From Thermoplasmata archaeon (GTDB lineage Archaea; Thermoplasmatota; Thermoplasmata; Thermoplasmatales; Thermoplasmataceae): a stretch of 5,874 bases of DNA. Of the stretch, positions 1 through 5,874 are shown in pieces. The notes under the pieces are model-generated. The model was not told the DNA's origin and did not search any database. It was given only the letters and a program-made list of their open reading frames with translations. Position numbers and translations under genes: made by a program. The stretch's first letter is position 1. Every line of letters begins with the position of its first letter. The stretch is from the NCBI GenBank assembly GCA_021797025.1, contig JAKAAK010000203.1, positions 1 to 5,874 of the forward strand. The letters are read 5' to 3'.

Positions 1-108
1 ATTTTTATATTTTTAAAGATAAATAATATCATAAAATACATAAAATATAATATAATAAATTGATTATACATTATATATTGATATATTATTTACGTATAAT
101 AACAAATA

Positions 109-118
109 TTTATATATA
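109..118 (+). promoter_or_regulatory. Archaeal TATA box for the amino acid catabolism operon
   Basis: TTTATATATA lies in a very AT-rich 134-base leader. Its centre is about 30 bases upstream of the likely start codon at 144, close to the spacing archaeal TBP/TFB promoters have from their transcription start. There is no Shine-Dalgarno sequence before the first gene, so the transcript is probably leaderless or nearly so. The rest of positions 1-134 is low-complexity A/T sequence, which makes chance TATA-like matches common, and I see no clear operator in it. Confidence 0.5.
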
Positions 119-143
119 AGTTACAATTATAATATTGATCATT

Positions 144-1487
144 GTGAAATCAAGTACAGAAGATATTAAAAGTACAACGGAAAATACCTTTGTAACCTGG
201 AGCAGGCAGAGGGATTGGCATCCGCTAAAAATAGTATCAGCTGAGGGATGTTATTTTAAAGATTCAGGTGGAAATAAATATCTGGATATGTCTTCCCAGT
301 TGATGTGCTCCAATCTGGGTCATGGAAACAGGAGGGTCATAGAAGCAATTAAAAAACAGGCAGATAAACTTGCTTACATTGCGCCATCCTTTGATACTGA
401 CATCCGTGAAGAAGTTTCACAGAAACTAAAATCTATACTTCCTGATAATTTGACCAAATTTTTCTATGGAACTTCAGGAACCGAGGCAAATGAAGCAGCA
501 ATCAAAATTGCCAGGATGTATAATTCTAAGAAAAATAAGAACAAAATAATATCATTTTATAATTCTTATCATGGGTCAACACTGGGAAGCCTGCAACTCA
601 CAGGAGATTTCAGACGCAAACTCGTAGATAATTATGAAACTGCTCCAGGATTTGTCAGGGTTGCACCCCAATTCTGCGACCACTGCCCATTCGGACTCAA
701 GTACCCAGAATGCAATCTAGCCTGTGCAGAGAATTTGGAATATACAATAAAACAGGAAGGCAACATCGCCGCCGTAATTTTTGAACCAGTAACCGGAACT
801 AACGGTGTGGTTGTGCCACCAGACGGATTTGTCAAAAGAATCAGGGAAATAACAGAGGAAAATGATGTCCTGCTAATTGCAGATGAGGTCATGACAGGTT
901 TCTGCCGCACTGGGGAATGGTTTGCTGTTAACCACTGGAATGTAAAACCCGATATTCTTACAGCGGCAAAGGGGATCACTGCAGCATATGCTCCGCTGTC
1001 GCTGACAGCGGTGGACAGAAAAGTATCCGATTACTTTGAGGATAATATTTTCGCCCATGGGCATACATATGAGGCACATCCCTTAATGCTTGCAGCTGCA
1101 TCAGCGGCCATAGATGAATACAGGGATTATGTTCTAGACAATGTTAAAAAACAGGAATCTTTCTTTGCAAAGAAGTTACAGGAACTAAAAGAAAAGCATC
1201 CATCTGTTGGAGATGTACGTAGCATAGGTCTTTTCGGGGCTGTAGAACTTAATAAGGATCGTGAAAAGAGGATACCATTTACCACTGCAGATGACAAAAT
1301 TGCAGGAAGGCCGCAGATTGTTGCAAGAATTGCGAAATATGCTATGGATCATGGTGTCTACCTAAGTACATGGATTTCCCATTTTATTGTTGCCCCACCG
1401 CTGATTATAAGCAGGGAAGAATTAGAACAGGGTTTCAGTGTTATAGATGAGGCACTGGAAATATCTGATAAGGAGGTTATCAAATGA
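144..1487 (+). CDS. Class III PLP-dependent omega-amino acid aminotransferase
   Basis: This cytosolic enzyme should move an amino group from an omega-amino acid (beta-alanine, 3-aminoisobutyrate, GABA or taurine type) to pyruvate or 2-oxoglutarate. It is a full-length fold-type I class III aminotransferase. Numbering from the upstream TTG at 135 (450 aa), the cofactor phosphate loop GTSGTEA starts at residue 112, the pyridine-binding Asp is D250 in LLIADEV, the Schiff-base Lys is K279 in TAAKG, and the phosphate-binding Thr is T311 in HGHTY. A four-Cys patch (C181, C184, C193, C197) with CPFGLKYPEC matches a subgroup that, from memory, includes taurine-pyruvate-type enzymes. Either TTG 135 or GTG 144 could be the start. 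I prefer GTG 144 because no ribosome binding site precedes either and the TATA box fits a leaderless start there. The gene overlaps the next by 4 bases (ATGA). The family is certain; the substrate is inferred from the neighbouring dehydrogenase. Confidence 0.93.
   Translation: MKSSTEDIKSTTENTFVTWSRQRDWHPLKIVSAEGCYFKDSGGNKYLDMSSQLMCSNLGHGNRRVIEAIKKQADKLAYIAPSFDTDIREEVSQKLKSILPDNLTKFFYGTSGTEANEAAIKIARMYNSKKNKNKIISFYNSYHGSTLGSLQLTGDFRRKLVDNYETAPGFVRVAPQFCDHCPFGLKYPECNLACAENLEYTIKQEGNIAAVIFEPVTGTNGVVVPPDGFVKRIREITEENDVLLIADEVMTGFCRTGEWFAVNHWNVKPDILTAAKGITAAYAPLSLTAVDRKVSDYFEDNIFAHGHTYEAHPLMLAAASAAIDEYRDYVLDNVKKQESFFAKKLQELKEKHPSVGDVRSIGLFGAVELNKDREKRIPFTTADDKIAGRPQIVARIAKYAMDHGVYLSTWISHFIVAPPLIISREELEQGFSVIDEALEISDKEVIK
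1472..1477 (+). promoter_or_regulatory. Ribosome binding site of the dehydrogenase gene
   Basis: GGAGGT lies 6 bases before the ATG at 1484, inside the last codons of the aminotransferase gene. It fixes the start of the dehydrogenase and, with the ATGA overlap, points to coupled translation. Confidence 0.85.
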
Positions 1488-2950
1488 AAGCAGAAAATAT
1501 GGAATATGATGTATTTAACTACATCAACGGAAAAAGAGAAGAAAATAGTGGAGATAGCGAATTCGATGTATACAATCCGGCATTTGGCAAGAAGATAGCC
1601 ACGGTATATGATACTGAAAAGGAGAACGTTGATAAAGCGGTTGATCAGGCGTATAGTGCATTCTTAAAATGGTCTAAAATACCTATTACAGATAGGATTA
1701 AGTTCCTTTTTAGGCTTGAAAATCTTATGCGGGAAAATGCAGATGAACTGGCCAGAATGGTTACAATTGAACATGGAAAAACGTTTAAGGAATCTCAGGG
1801 AGAGGTTATGCGGGCGATTGAAAATGTTGAGGCGGCATGTTCTTCAACATACAATATCATGGGAAGAAACAGTAAAAACATTGCCGGAGGGATTGATGAG
1901 GAACTTTTCAGGGTGCCCATGGGAGTCTTTGCTGCAATTGCACCATTTAATTTTCCCATAATGGTAGCTTTCTGGTTTATACCATATGCTGTTGGCCTAG
2001 GAAATACTATAATTGTTAAGCCCTCGGAGAAAACCCCCCTGACACTTCAGAAAACCATAGACCTTCTCAACCAGGCCGGTTTTCCACCTGGAGTAATTAA
2101 CATAGTCAATGGGTCTGTCAACACAGTAAATGCAATTCTGAATAATAAAAAGATATCTGGGGTGAGTTTCGTCGGTTCTACTGGAGCTGCCAAGTACATA
2201 GTTTCCACCGCTGCGGCAAATCATAAACGTGCACAGGCCGGTGCTTCCGCTAAAAACTATGAGCTGGTCATGCCAGATGCTGATCTGGATAAAGTTGTTC
2301 CCCACCTTATCTCATCTTTTTACGGAAATGCAGGTGAACGATGCTTAGCCGGGTCAGTTTTAGTAACCATGCCGGAAAACCATAAAAAACTCGTAGATAG
2401 ATTCAAAATGGAAGCAGAAAAGTTTAAGTTAGGTTACGGGTTGGATGATAATGTGACACTGGGCCCATTGATAAGATCAGAACATAGGGATAGAGTTCTG
2501 AAATATATTGATTCAGGTGAGAATGAAGGCGCAAATTTAATACTTGATGGGAGAAAGTTTAGCCCGGGAAAATACTCTTCAGGATATTTCCTTGGTCCTT
2601 CTATATTCGATAATGCCAATTCTGACATGAAAATTGTACGGGAAGAAATATTTGGGCCGGTGGCGAGCGTTGTAGAAGCTAAAAACATAGATGATGCAAT
2701 TGAGATCATTAATAAAAGCCAGTATGGAAATGCCTCTACAATATTTACAAAATCCGGGGAATACGCAGAAAAATATATAGAAGGAGTACAGGCAGGAAAT
2801 ATAGGGGTGAACATAGGAGTGGCAGCACCTATAGCTTTTTATCCGTTTGCAGGTTACAAAGATTCGTTCTTCGGGGATCTACACGCCCAGGGTGGGCCAG
2901 ACCATGTAATGTTCTACACGGACAGCAAGGTAGTAATAAAGAGGTGGTAA
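1484..2950 (+). CDS. mmsA: (Methyl)malonate-semialdehyde dehydrogenase, CoA-acylating
   Basis: This member of the aldehyde dehydrogenase superfamily (488 aa, normal length) should oxidise malonate or methylmalonate semialdehyde with NAD+ and CoA, giving acetyl-CoA or propionyl-CoA plus CO2. It aligns throughout with my memory of the MmsA/IolA family. Key residues seen are oxyanion-hole N156 in PFNFP, NAD-binding K179 in VKPSE, catalytic C287 in GERCLA, and E388 in EEIFGPV. Both arginines known from Bacillus IolA to hold the substrate carboxylate have counterparts: R110 in GEVMRAIENVE and R331 in GPLIRSE. The general-base Glu of hydrolytic aldehyde dehydrogenases is absent, with G253 or a nearby residue in its place (QAGASAKNY), as expected for a CoA-acylating enzyme. 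The family's usual KNH is KNY here. Its place between an aminotransferase and a permease suggests it removes the semialdehyde that the aminotransferase makes. The family call is firm; malonate over methylmalonate semialdehyde is inference. Confidence 0.92.
   Translation: MKAENMEYDVFNYINGKREENSGDSEFDVYNPAFGKKIATVYDTEKENVDKAVDQAYSAFLKWSKIPITDRIKFLFRLENLMRENADELARMVTIEHGKTFKESQGEVMRAIENVEAACSSTYNIMGRNSKNIAGGIDEELFRVPMGVFAAIAPFNFPIMVAFWFIPYAVGLGNTIIVKPSEKTPLTLQKTIDLLNQAGFPPGVINIVNGSVNTVNAILNNKKISGVSFVGSTGAAKYIVSTAAANHKRAQAGASAKNYELVMPDADLDKVVPHLISSFYGNAGERCLAGSVLVTMPENHKKLVDRFKMEAEKFKLGYGLDDNVTLGPLIRSEHRDRVLKYIDSGENEGANLILDGRKFSPGKYSSGYFLGPSIFDNANSDMKIVREEIFGPVASVVEAKNIDDAIEIINKSQYGNASTIFTKSGEYAEKYIEGVQAGNIGVNIGVAAPIAFYPFAGYKDSFFGDLHAQGGPDHVMFYTDSKVVIKRW
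2941..2947 (+). promoter_or_regulatory. Ribosome binding site of the permease gene
   Basis: GAGGTGG sits 4 bases before the ATG at 2952 and overlaps the last codons of the dehydrogenase gene. It supports the 2952 start and translation of the permease from the same mRNA. Confidence 0.8.
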
Positions 2951-2951
2951 C

Positions 2952-4376
2952 ATGTATGAATCCAGTGCAATTAATGATGATATCTTGGAAGGGCGAGGGC
3001 TTAAAAAAAAGGCAGTTGGGTTTTGGCATGATGTTTTTCAGGCCGAATCCCACGTAGCTCCGGCGGCAGATGTTGCATTGCTTGTCACTGGTACAGCTGC
3101 TATTGCTTTGGGCGCCACTCCACTTGTAATTTTATTAACTTGGGTGGGTTATTTCGTATTATTAAATACAAATTATCAATTTTCAAAATATCTATCTAGC
3201 TCTGCAGGATATTATGGTTTTGCGGCCAATTCCCTTGGAAAAAAGTGGGGCATATTAACGGGCTGGCTTTTCATGGGGGATGAACTTCTTGCTTATCCTG
3301 CTTTTGGTTTTCTGGGCGCAGCCTCATTGATTTATTTATTAAGCCCAGATATTTCAACAATTCCATACCTCTGGATAATCCTGATCTTACCATATATGCT
3401 ATTTGTGTTTCTATTTGAATATAGAGGAATAAAATTATCTTTAAACTATGCCTTAATAGCTGGAATAATCGAAGTTTCATTTTTGATGGTAACAAGTATA
3501 ATACTTATAATCATGGCAGGATCATCCAATACATTTAATACGTTTACGTTAAAATTTACAAACGGTAGCATAGCTCCAATATTTTTAGGTTTTATTATAG
3601 GAATAACGACCTTATCCGGTTCTGGCTCTGTAGTTGCGCTTGGAGAAGAATCTAAAGAACCGAAGAAATTTATTCCGCGATCAATGGTATGGGTAATGCT
3701 CCTAAATTTAAGTATTATCATGATAACTTATGCGCTCACGGTATCATGGGGTGCTTCTAATATGGCTTCTTTTGCAACATCACCTGACCCAGGGATTATA
3801 GTGTTTCACCAAAAATTTGGATTTATAGTAGCTATGATTTTCGTTGCGATTATATACAATAGTTATCTAATGTTTGGTCTTGCAATAAATAATTCAGTTT
3901 CTAGAACTATGTATGCAATGGCAAGAGACGGAATATTGCCAAAATGGCTTCATGCGACCCATAAAAAGTATAAATCACCACATAGGGTGTTAATACTTAT
4001 CACGATTGCAGGATTTGCTTTCGCCATCATAAACGGTATATTTTTTGGACCTTTTAATGGAGGAGTATATCCATTCGTGATGATAGGTATAATGCTATTA
4101 CTGGTTCATTTTATTAATAATATTGGTCTTGGCATATTTATTAGGAAAAATCATCACCATTTCTCTATAGTATATCACCTCTTAATTCCTCTAATCGCGT
4201 CAATTTTGATAGCTGTTGCTATATATTATACTGTTATACCATTCCCAGGATTCCCATATGGTGTGTATGCTATAGTAGCTGCAATATGGATAGCCCTAGG
4301 AATCATATACACTGAAATAAGAGCAAAGAAAGTAGGGGATATAGCAACGGTGAATATAGATAAAGATAAAATATAA
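2952..4376 (+). CDS. APC-superfamily amino acid permease
   Basis: This 474-aa membrane protein is a secondary transporter, probably importing an amino acid with H+ or Na+. I see about 12 hydrophobic segments, roughly at residues 37-55, 56-74, 100-130, 137-158, 163-188, 206-228, 244-266, 286-310, 345-366, 370-395, 405-428 and 434-455, with a short cytoplasmic N-terminus and a charged C-terminal tail. Two APC hallmarks are clear: the loop after segment 6 with LGEESKEPKKFIPRSM (residues 230-245), and SRTMYAMARDGILPKWL (317-333) after segment 8. The gene starts one base after the dehydrogenase stop and closes the operon. Context suggests it imports the amino acid used by the two enzymes (a beta- or omega-amino acid), but APC specificity cannot be read from sequence, so this is inference. 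Its higher AT content is at least partly due to hydrophobic codons. No strong terminator follows; there is only a short T-run at 4378-4381. Confidence 0.92.
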   Translation: MYESSAINDDILEGRGLKKKAVGFWHDVFQAESHVAPAADVALLVTGTAAIALGATPLVILLTWVGYFVLLNTNYQFSKYLSSSAGYYGFAANSLGKKWGILTGWLFMGDELLAYPAFGFLGAASLIYLLSPDISTIPYLWIILILPYMLFVFLFEYRGIKLSLNYALIAGIIEVSFLMVTSIILIIMAGSSNTFNTFTLKFTNGSIAPIFLGFIIGITTLSGSGSVVALGEESKEPKKFIPRSMVWVMLLNLSIIMITYALTVSWGASNMASFATSPDPGIIVFHQKFGFIVAMIFVAIIYNSYLMFGLAINNSVSRTMYAMARDGILPKWLHATHKKYKSPHRVLILITIAGFAFAIINGIFFGPFNGGVYPFVMIGIMLLLVHFINNIGLGIFIRKNHHHFSIVYHLLIPLIASILIAVAIYYTVIPFPGFPYGVYAIVAAIWIALGIIYTEIRAKKVGDIATVNIDKDKI

Positions 4377-4379
4377 ATT

Positions 4380-4598
4380 TTGAATATTTGATATACTTTC
4401 CTCTGAACTCTAGAGTTAGCATTATTCCAAGAAGGTACTTAAGGAAATGCCTTCTGATAGACCACTTCATTCCATATGTCATGGTATCAGGAAATTCACC
4501 TATTCATTTAGTAAGTTCAGCTACAGAAACTGTTGAAGTCATATAAATGACTTGCAAACATCGTATTCTGGCTTATACCTTTTCACTTTAATAGTCAT
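4380..4598 (-). pseudogene. Possible decayed minus-strand gene, unidentified
   Basis: Reading the minus strand from an ATG whose first base is 4598 gives a 19-residue peptide beginning MTIKVKRYKPEYD, ending at a stop at 4539. In a second frame the same strand continues as TSTVSVAELTK, a stop at about 4505, then IGEFPDTMTYGMKWSIRRHF and on as LKYLLG and LEFRGKYIKYSKF down to the end of the permease gene. The residue mix looks like real protein, and the breaks would be one frameshift and one nonsense codon. I do not recognise the family. A transposase relic is one guess, because YGMKWSI-type strings occur near the end of some DDE transposases, but no DDE residues or terminal repeats are visible. 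It could equally be a chance open frame. Confidence 0.22.
4536..4553. repeat. Perfect 7-bp inverted repeat with 4-base loop
   Basis: AAGTCAT, loop ATAA, ATGACTT. The arms pair perfectly, and no T-run follows on either strand, so this is not a classic terminator. It could be a binding site for a dimeric regulator, a small RNA hairpin, or a chance palindrome in AT-rich DNA. Confidence 0.45.
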
Positions 4599-4712
4599 TT
4601 TACAAAAGTATTGTTATTATTGTTTAGTTTCCCCCATGTTTAGCATTTCTATCTATATTTCAGTGGTCTTTAAATAGGAAATTAATTCTGGATAATATAC
4701 CACTTTGTAACA

Positions 4713-5327
4713 ATGAAAAACATATCATACTCATGGAATATGAATGTATCCAATCTCATCAACACTCTACTGAATTACAGATACGCCATATTTGAATCAA
4801 TGGTAAGGAAATACATCAATGCGATAGGTATTGATGAGTCTATTGGGTATCTACATAAAATTGCCCATTAAAAGCATCCTCTTGTTTACGATTTACGGTA
4901 ATTATTTACACGTATCGTTGATTATTCTGTAATCGAATTACTGGAAACTAAATTGAAAAAATCAGATTTCATAACTACTGAGAATTACCACATTCGTTTA
5001 AAACCTGATACGGCTAAGCTATACTGATTGAGAAGATAAAAAATAATTTTAATAAGCGTTATGAGTTTAGGAATAAGCAATACATACTTAAGAACATAGC
5101 GTTTGAGAATATCAGGGAATTGGGCAGATTTATATCAGGAAAGATAAAGATATTGAAATCTCAAGTAATGATACTATCGATGTGCAGAATAAGATCATGT
5201 CTATTGATTCTGAGAAACGAAAACCTTGAAGGTATACAAATCAACATTATCGTATCAGCAAAAGAAAATTAAAGAGGATAAGACCATAAAGATGTATAAT
5301 AAAACAAAGGTGGAGATAAGTGACTAA
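4713..5327 (+). pseudogene. cas1: Decayed CRISPR integrase Cas1, C-terminal half only
   Basis: Cas1 is the metal-dependent integrase that inserts new spacers into CRISPR arrays. Here only its helical catalytic half survives. Frame 1 (from 4713) gives NLINTLLNYRYAIFESMV, then GIDESIGYLHK with the likely catalytic His (codon 4854-4856). It reads through in-frame TAA stops at 4869 and 4899 into HPLVYDLR (likely catalytic Asp, codon 4890-4892), IVDYSVIELLE, LKKSDFITTENYHIRLKP, and a TGA at 5025. A second frame from 5024 continues LIEKIKNNFNKRYEFRNKQY and ELGRFISGKIKIL. After about 5160 a third frame gives NKIMSIDSEKRK, and after about 5221 the first frame returns with YKSTLSYQQKKIKE and TIKMYNKTK, stopping at 5325-5327. 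This order matches the archaeal Cas1 type found with I-A and III systems. About 190 N-terminal residues, including the catalytic Glu, are missing, and the Glu after GYLH is Lys. Two nonsense codons and three frameshifts make sequencing error an unlikely full explanation. A casposon Cas1 origin cannot be excluded. Confidence 0.82.
5308..5315 (+). promoter_or_regulatory. Ribosome binding site of the downstream unknown gene
   Basis: AGGTGGAG lies 4 bases before the GTG at 5320, inside the final codons of the cas1 remnant. It resembles the GGAGGT and GAGGTGG sites of the metabolic operon. With an in-frame TAA at 5317-5319, it fixes GTG 5320 as the start. Confidence 0.75.
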
Positions 5328-5874
5328 ACTAAAGGAAATAAAAAATGAAATATTTGATTATTGCAATTCGAAGTTTACAATATTTGAATCCAGGTATCCA
5401 TTAGAACAAATCCCTGATTCAAGCATAGAATTTAAGTTAGAAGATTGGAGAGAATTTATTGATATTGCCAAAATATTAAACATCAATATACTATATTATT
5501 ATCAGGACAGTGATGTTGACACACATCCTAATGAGATAGGATTAATCCAAATAGGGTTTTTTTACGGCAAAGTATTTCACATTTATTTAAAATCTGAAGA
5601 ATGGTATACAAAATTAATGTCTAATGAAGAAGATCATGATAAGGAAGAAATTCTGAAAATTATAAAGGCATCTGCTACAGAAATATTAGAAGAAATCTTA
5701 AACTTCTTAGAGGAAACTGGAAGAGCCATCTCCTCATATGGCATTGATCCACTATTAGATGATTATTTTTTATGTCGTTATAACTTTAGGTATCGTTCTA
5801 TAAACGATAATTATTATTTTAAATCAATAAAATTAAGTTTTGATGAAGCAAAAGAATTCAGAGCAAAAATGGAA
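5320..5874 (+). CDS. Hypothetical protein, 3' end beyond the window
   Basis: An uninterrupted frame of 185 codons starts at GTG 5320 and is still open at the window edge. The start is supported by the AGGTGGAG site just upstream and an in-frame stop immediately before it; no in-frame ATG occurs for about 100 codons. I do not recognise the protein. It is acidic and soluble-looking, with no signal peptide or membrane segment. Visible blocks are FKLEDWREFIDIAKIL (residues 38-53), an LYYYQDSDVD stretch near 58-67, a probable beta strand LIQIGFFYGKVFHIYL (75-90), a long amphipathic helix about 108-132 rich in Glu, Lys and Ile, and an aromatic, Tyr-rich segment at 140-170. It overlaps the cas1 remnant's stop by 8 bases, so it probably once followed cas1 in an operon. 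It is clearly not Cas2 (too long, no Cas2 N-terminal strand with catalytic Asp). Its intact frame beside a ruined gene suggests it is still in use, or was lost more recently. Confidence 0.75.
   Translation, partial: MTKLKEIKNEIFDYCNSKFTIFESRYPLEQIPDSSIEFKLEDWREFIDIAKILNINILYYYQDSDVDTHPNEIGLIQIGFFYGKVFHIYLKSEEWYTKLMSNEEDHDKEEILKIIKASATEILEEILNFLEETGRAISSYGIDPLLDDYFLCRYNFRYRSINDNYYFKSIKLSFDEAKEFRAKME

Larger units (their letters stand above)
4377..4712. other. Intergenic stretch without an intact gene
   Basis: These 336 bases separate the metabolic operon from the cas1 remnant. On the + strand, the frame from 4379 stays open to a TAA at 4544 without a start codon or ribosome binding site, and the protein it would make looks like the antisense of a more protein-like minus-strand reading. 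The stretch also holds a 7-bp inverted repeat (4536-4553) and a TATA-like CTTTAAATA at 4668-4676, about 40 bases before the first Met of the cas1 remnant. I find no CRISPR repeat units, tRNA or clear terminator. Confidence 0.6.

Noticed and set aside
632..1079. Open frames on the minus strand inside the aminotransferase gene
   Set aside because: They lie antisense to a gene with full family motifs, have no ribosome binding site, and their products look like nothing known.
1716..1961. Out-of-frame + strand ORF inside the dehydrogenase gene
   Set aside because: It is a frame shadow; the true frame carries the conserved aldehyde dehydrogenase sequence throughout this stretch.
1997..3053. Minus-strand ORFs across the dehydrogenase and its junction with the permease
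   Set aside because: All are antisense to clearly coding sequence, without start signals or recognisable protein features.
3271..3721. Minus-strand ORFs inside the permease gene
   Set aside because: The hydrophobic codons of the real gene produce open antisense frames; no independent support exists.
2952..4376. Recent transfer of the permease, suggested by higher AT content than the two enzyme genes
   Set aside because: Membrane proteins are rich in Ile, Phe, Leu and Tyr codons, which raises AT by itself, and the gene is joined to the operon by a well-placed ribosome binding site.
4377..5327. A CRISPR array accompanying the cas1 remnant
   Set aside because: I looked for regularly spaced repeated units of 20 or more bases and saw none anywhere in the window.
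4713..5327. Programmed frameshifting or stop readthrough giving a working Cas1
   Set aside because: It would need two readthroughs and three shifts, and the N-terminal half with the catalytic Glu is still missing, so decay is the simpler reading.
5320..5874. Cas2 identity for the gene after cas1
   Set aside because: Cas2 is about 90 residues with a conserved Asp at the end of its first strand; this protein exceeds 185 residues and shows no such start.

Overview
The window looks like part of an AT-rich archaeal chromosome. The evidence is frequent ATA, AGA and AGG codons, a TATA-box promoter placed for an almost leaderless transcript, GGAGGTG-type ribosome binding sites between genes, and protein families common in thermoacidophiles. 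A Thermoplasmatales-like host (Ferroplasma or Acidiplasma type) is my best guess. That is inference from style, because no rRNA or species marker is present.

Positions 1-4376 hold a tight three-gene operon on the + strand: a class III PLP aminotransferase, a CoA-acylating (methyl)malonate-semialdehyde dehydrogenase, and an APC-superfamily amino acid permease. The first two genes overlap by 4 bases and the last two are one base apart. The second and third genes each have a strong ribosome binding site inside the end of the preceding gene. Together they read as a cassette that imports an omega-amino acid, transaminates it to a semialdehyde acid, and oxidises that to an acyl-CoA with loss of CO2. 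Beta-alanine to malonate semialdehyde to acetyl-CoA is the best-fitting substrate line. 3-Aminoisobutyrate, GABA and taurine remain possible inputs.

Positions 4377-4712 hold no intact gene. There is a perfect 7-bp inverted repeat, and a possible decayed reading frame on the minus strand that I cannot identify.

Positions 4713-5327 hold a decayed cas1 gene. The C-terminal half of a CRISPR integrase can be followed almost continuously, but through two in-frame stops and three frameshifts, and the N-terminal half is missing. No CRISPR array and no other cas gene is visible.

From 5320 to the window edge there is an open, apparently intact gene of unknown function. It starts with GTG, has a strong ribosome binding site lying within the last codons of the cas1 remnant, and overlaps the old cas1 stop. 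It is cut off by the window end. This arrangement suggests it was once translated from the same mRNA as cas1 and has outlived it.
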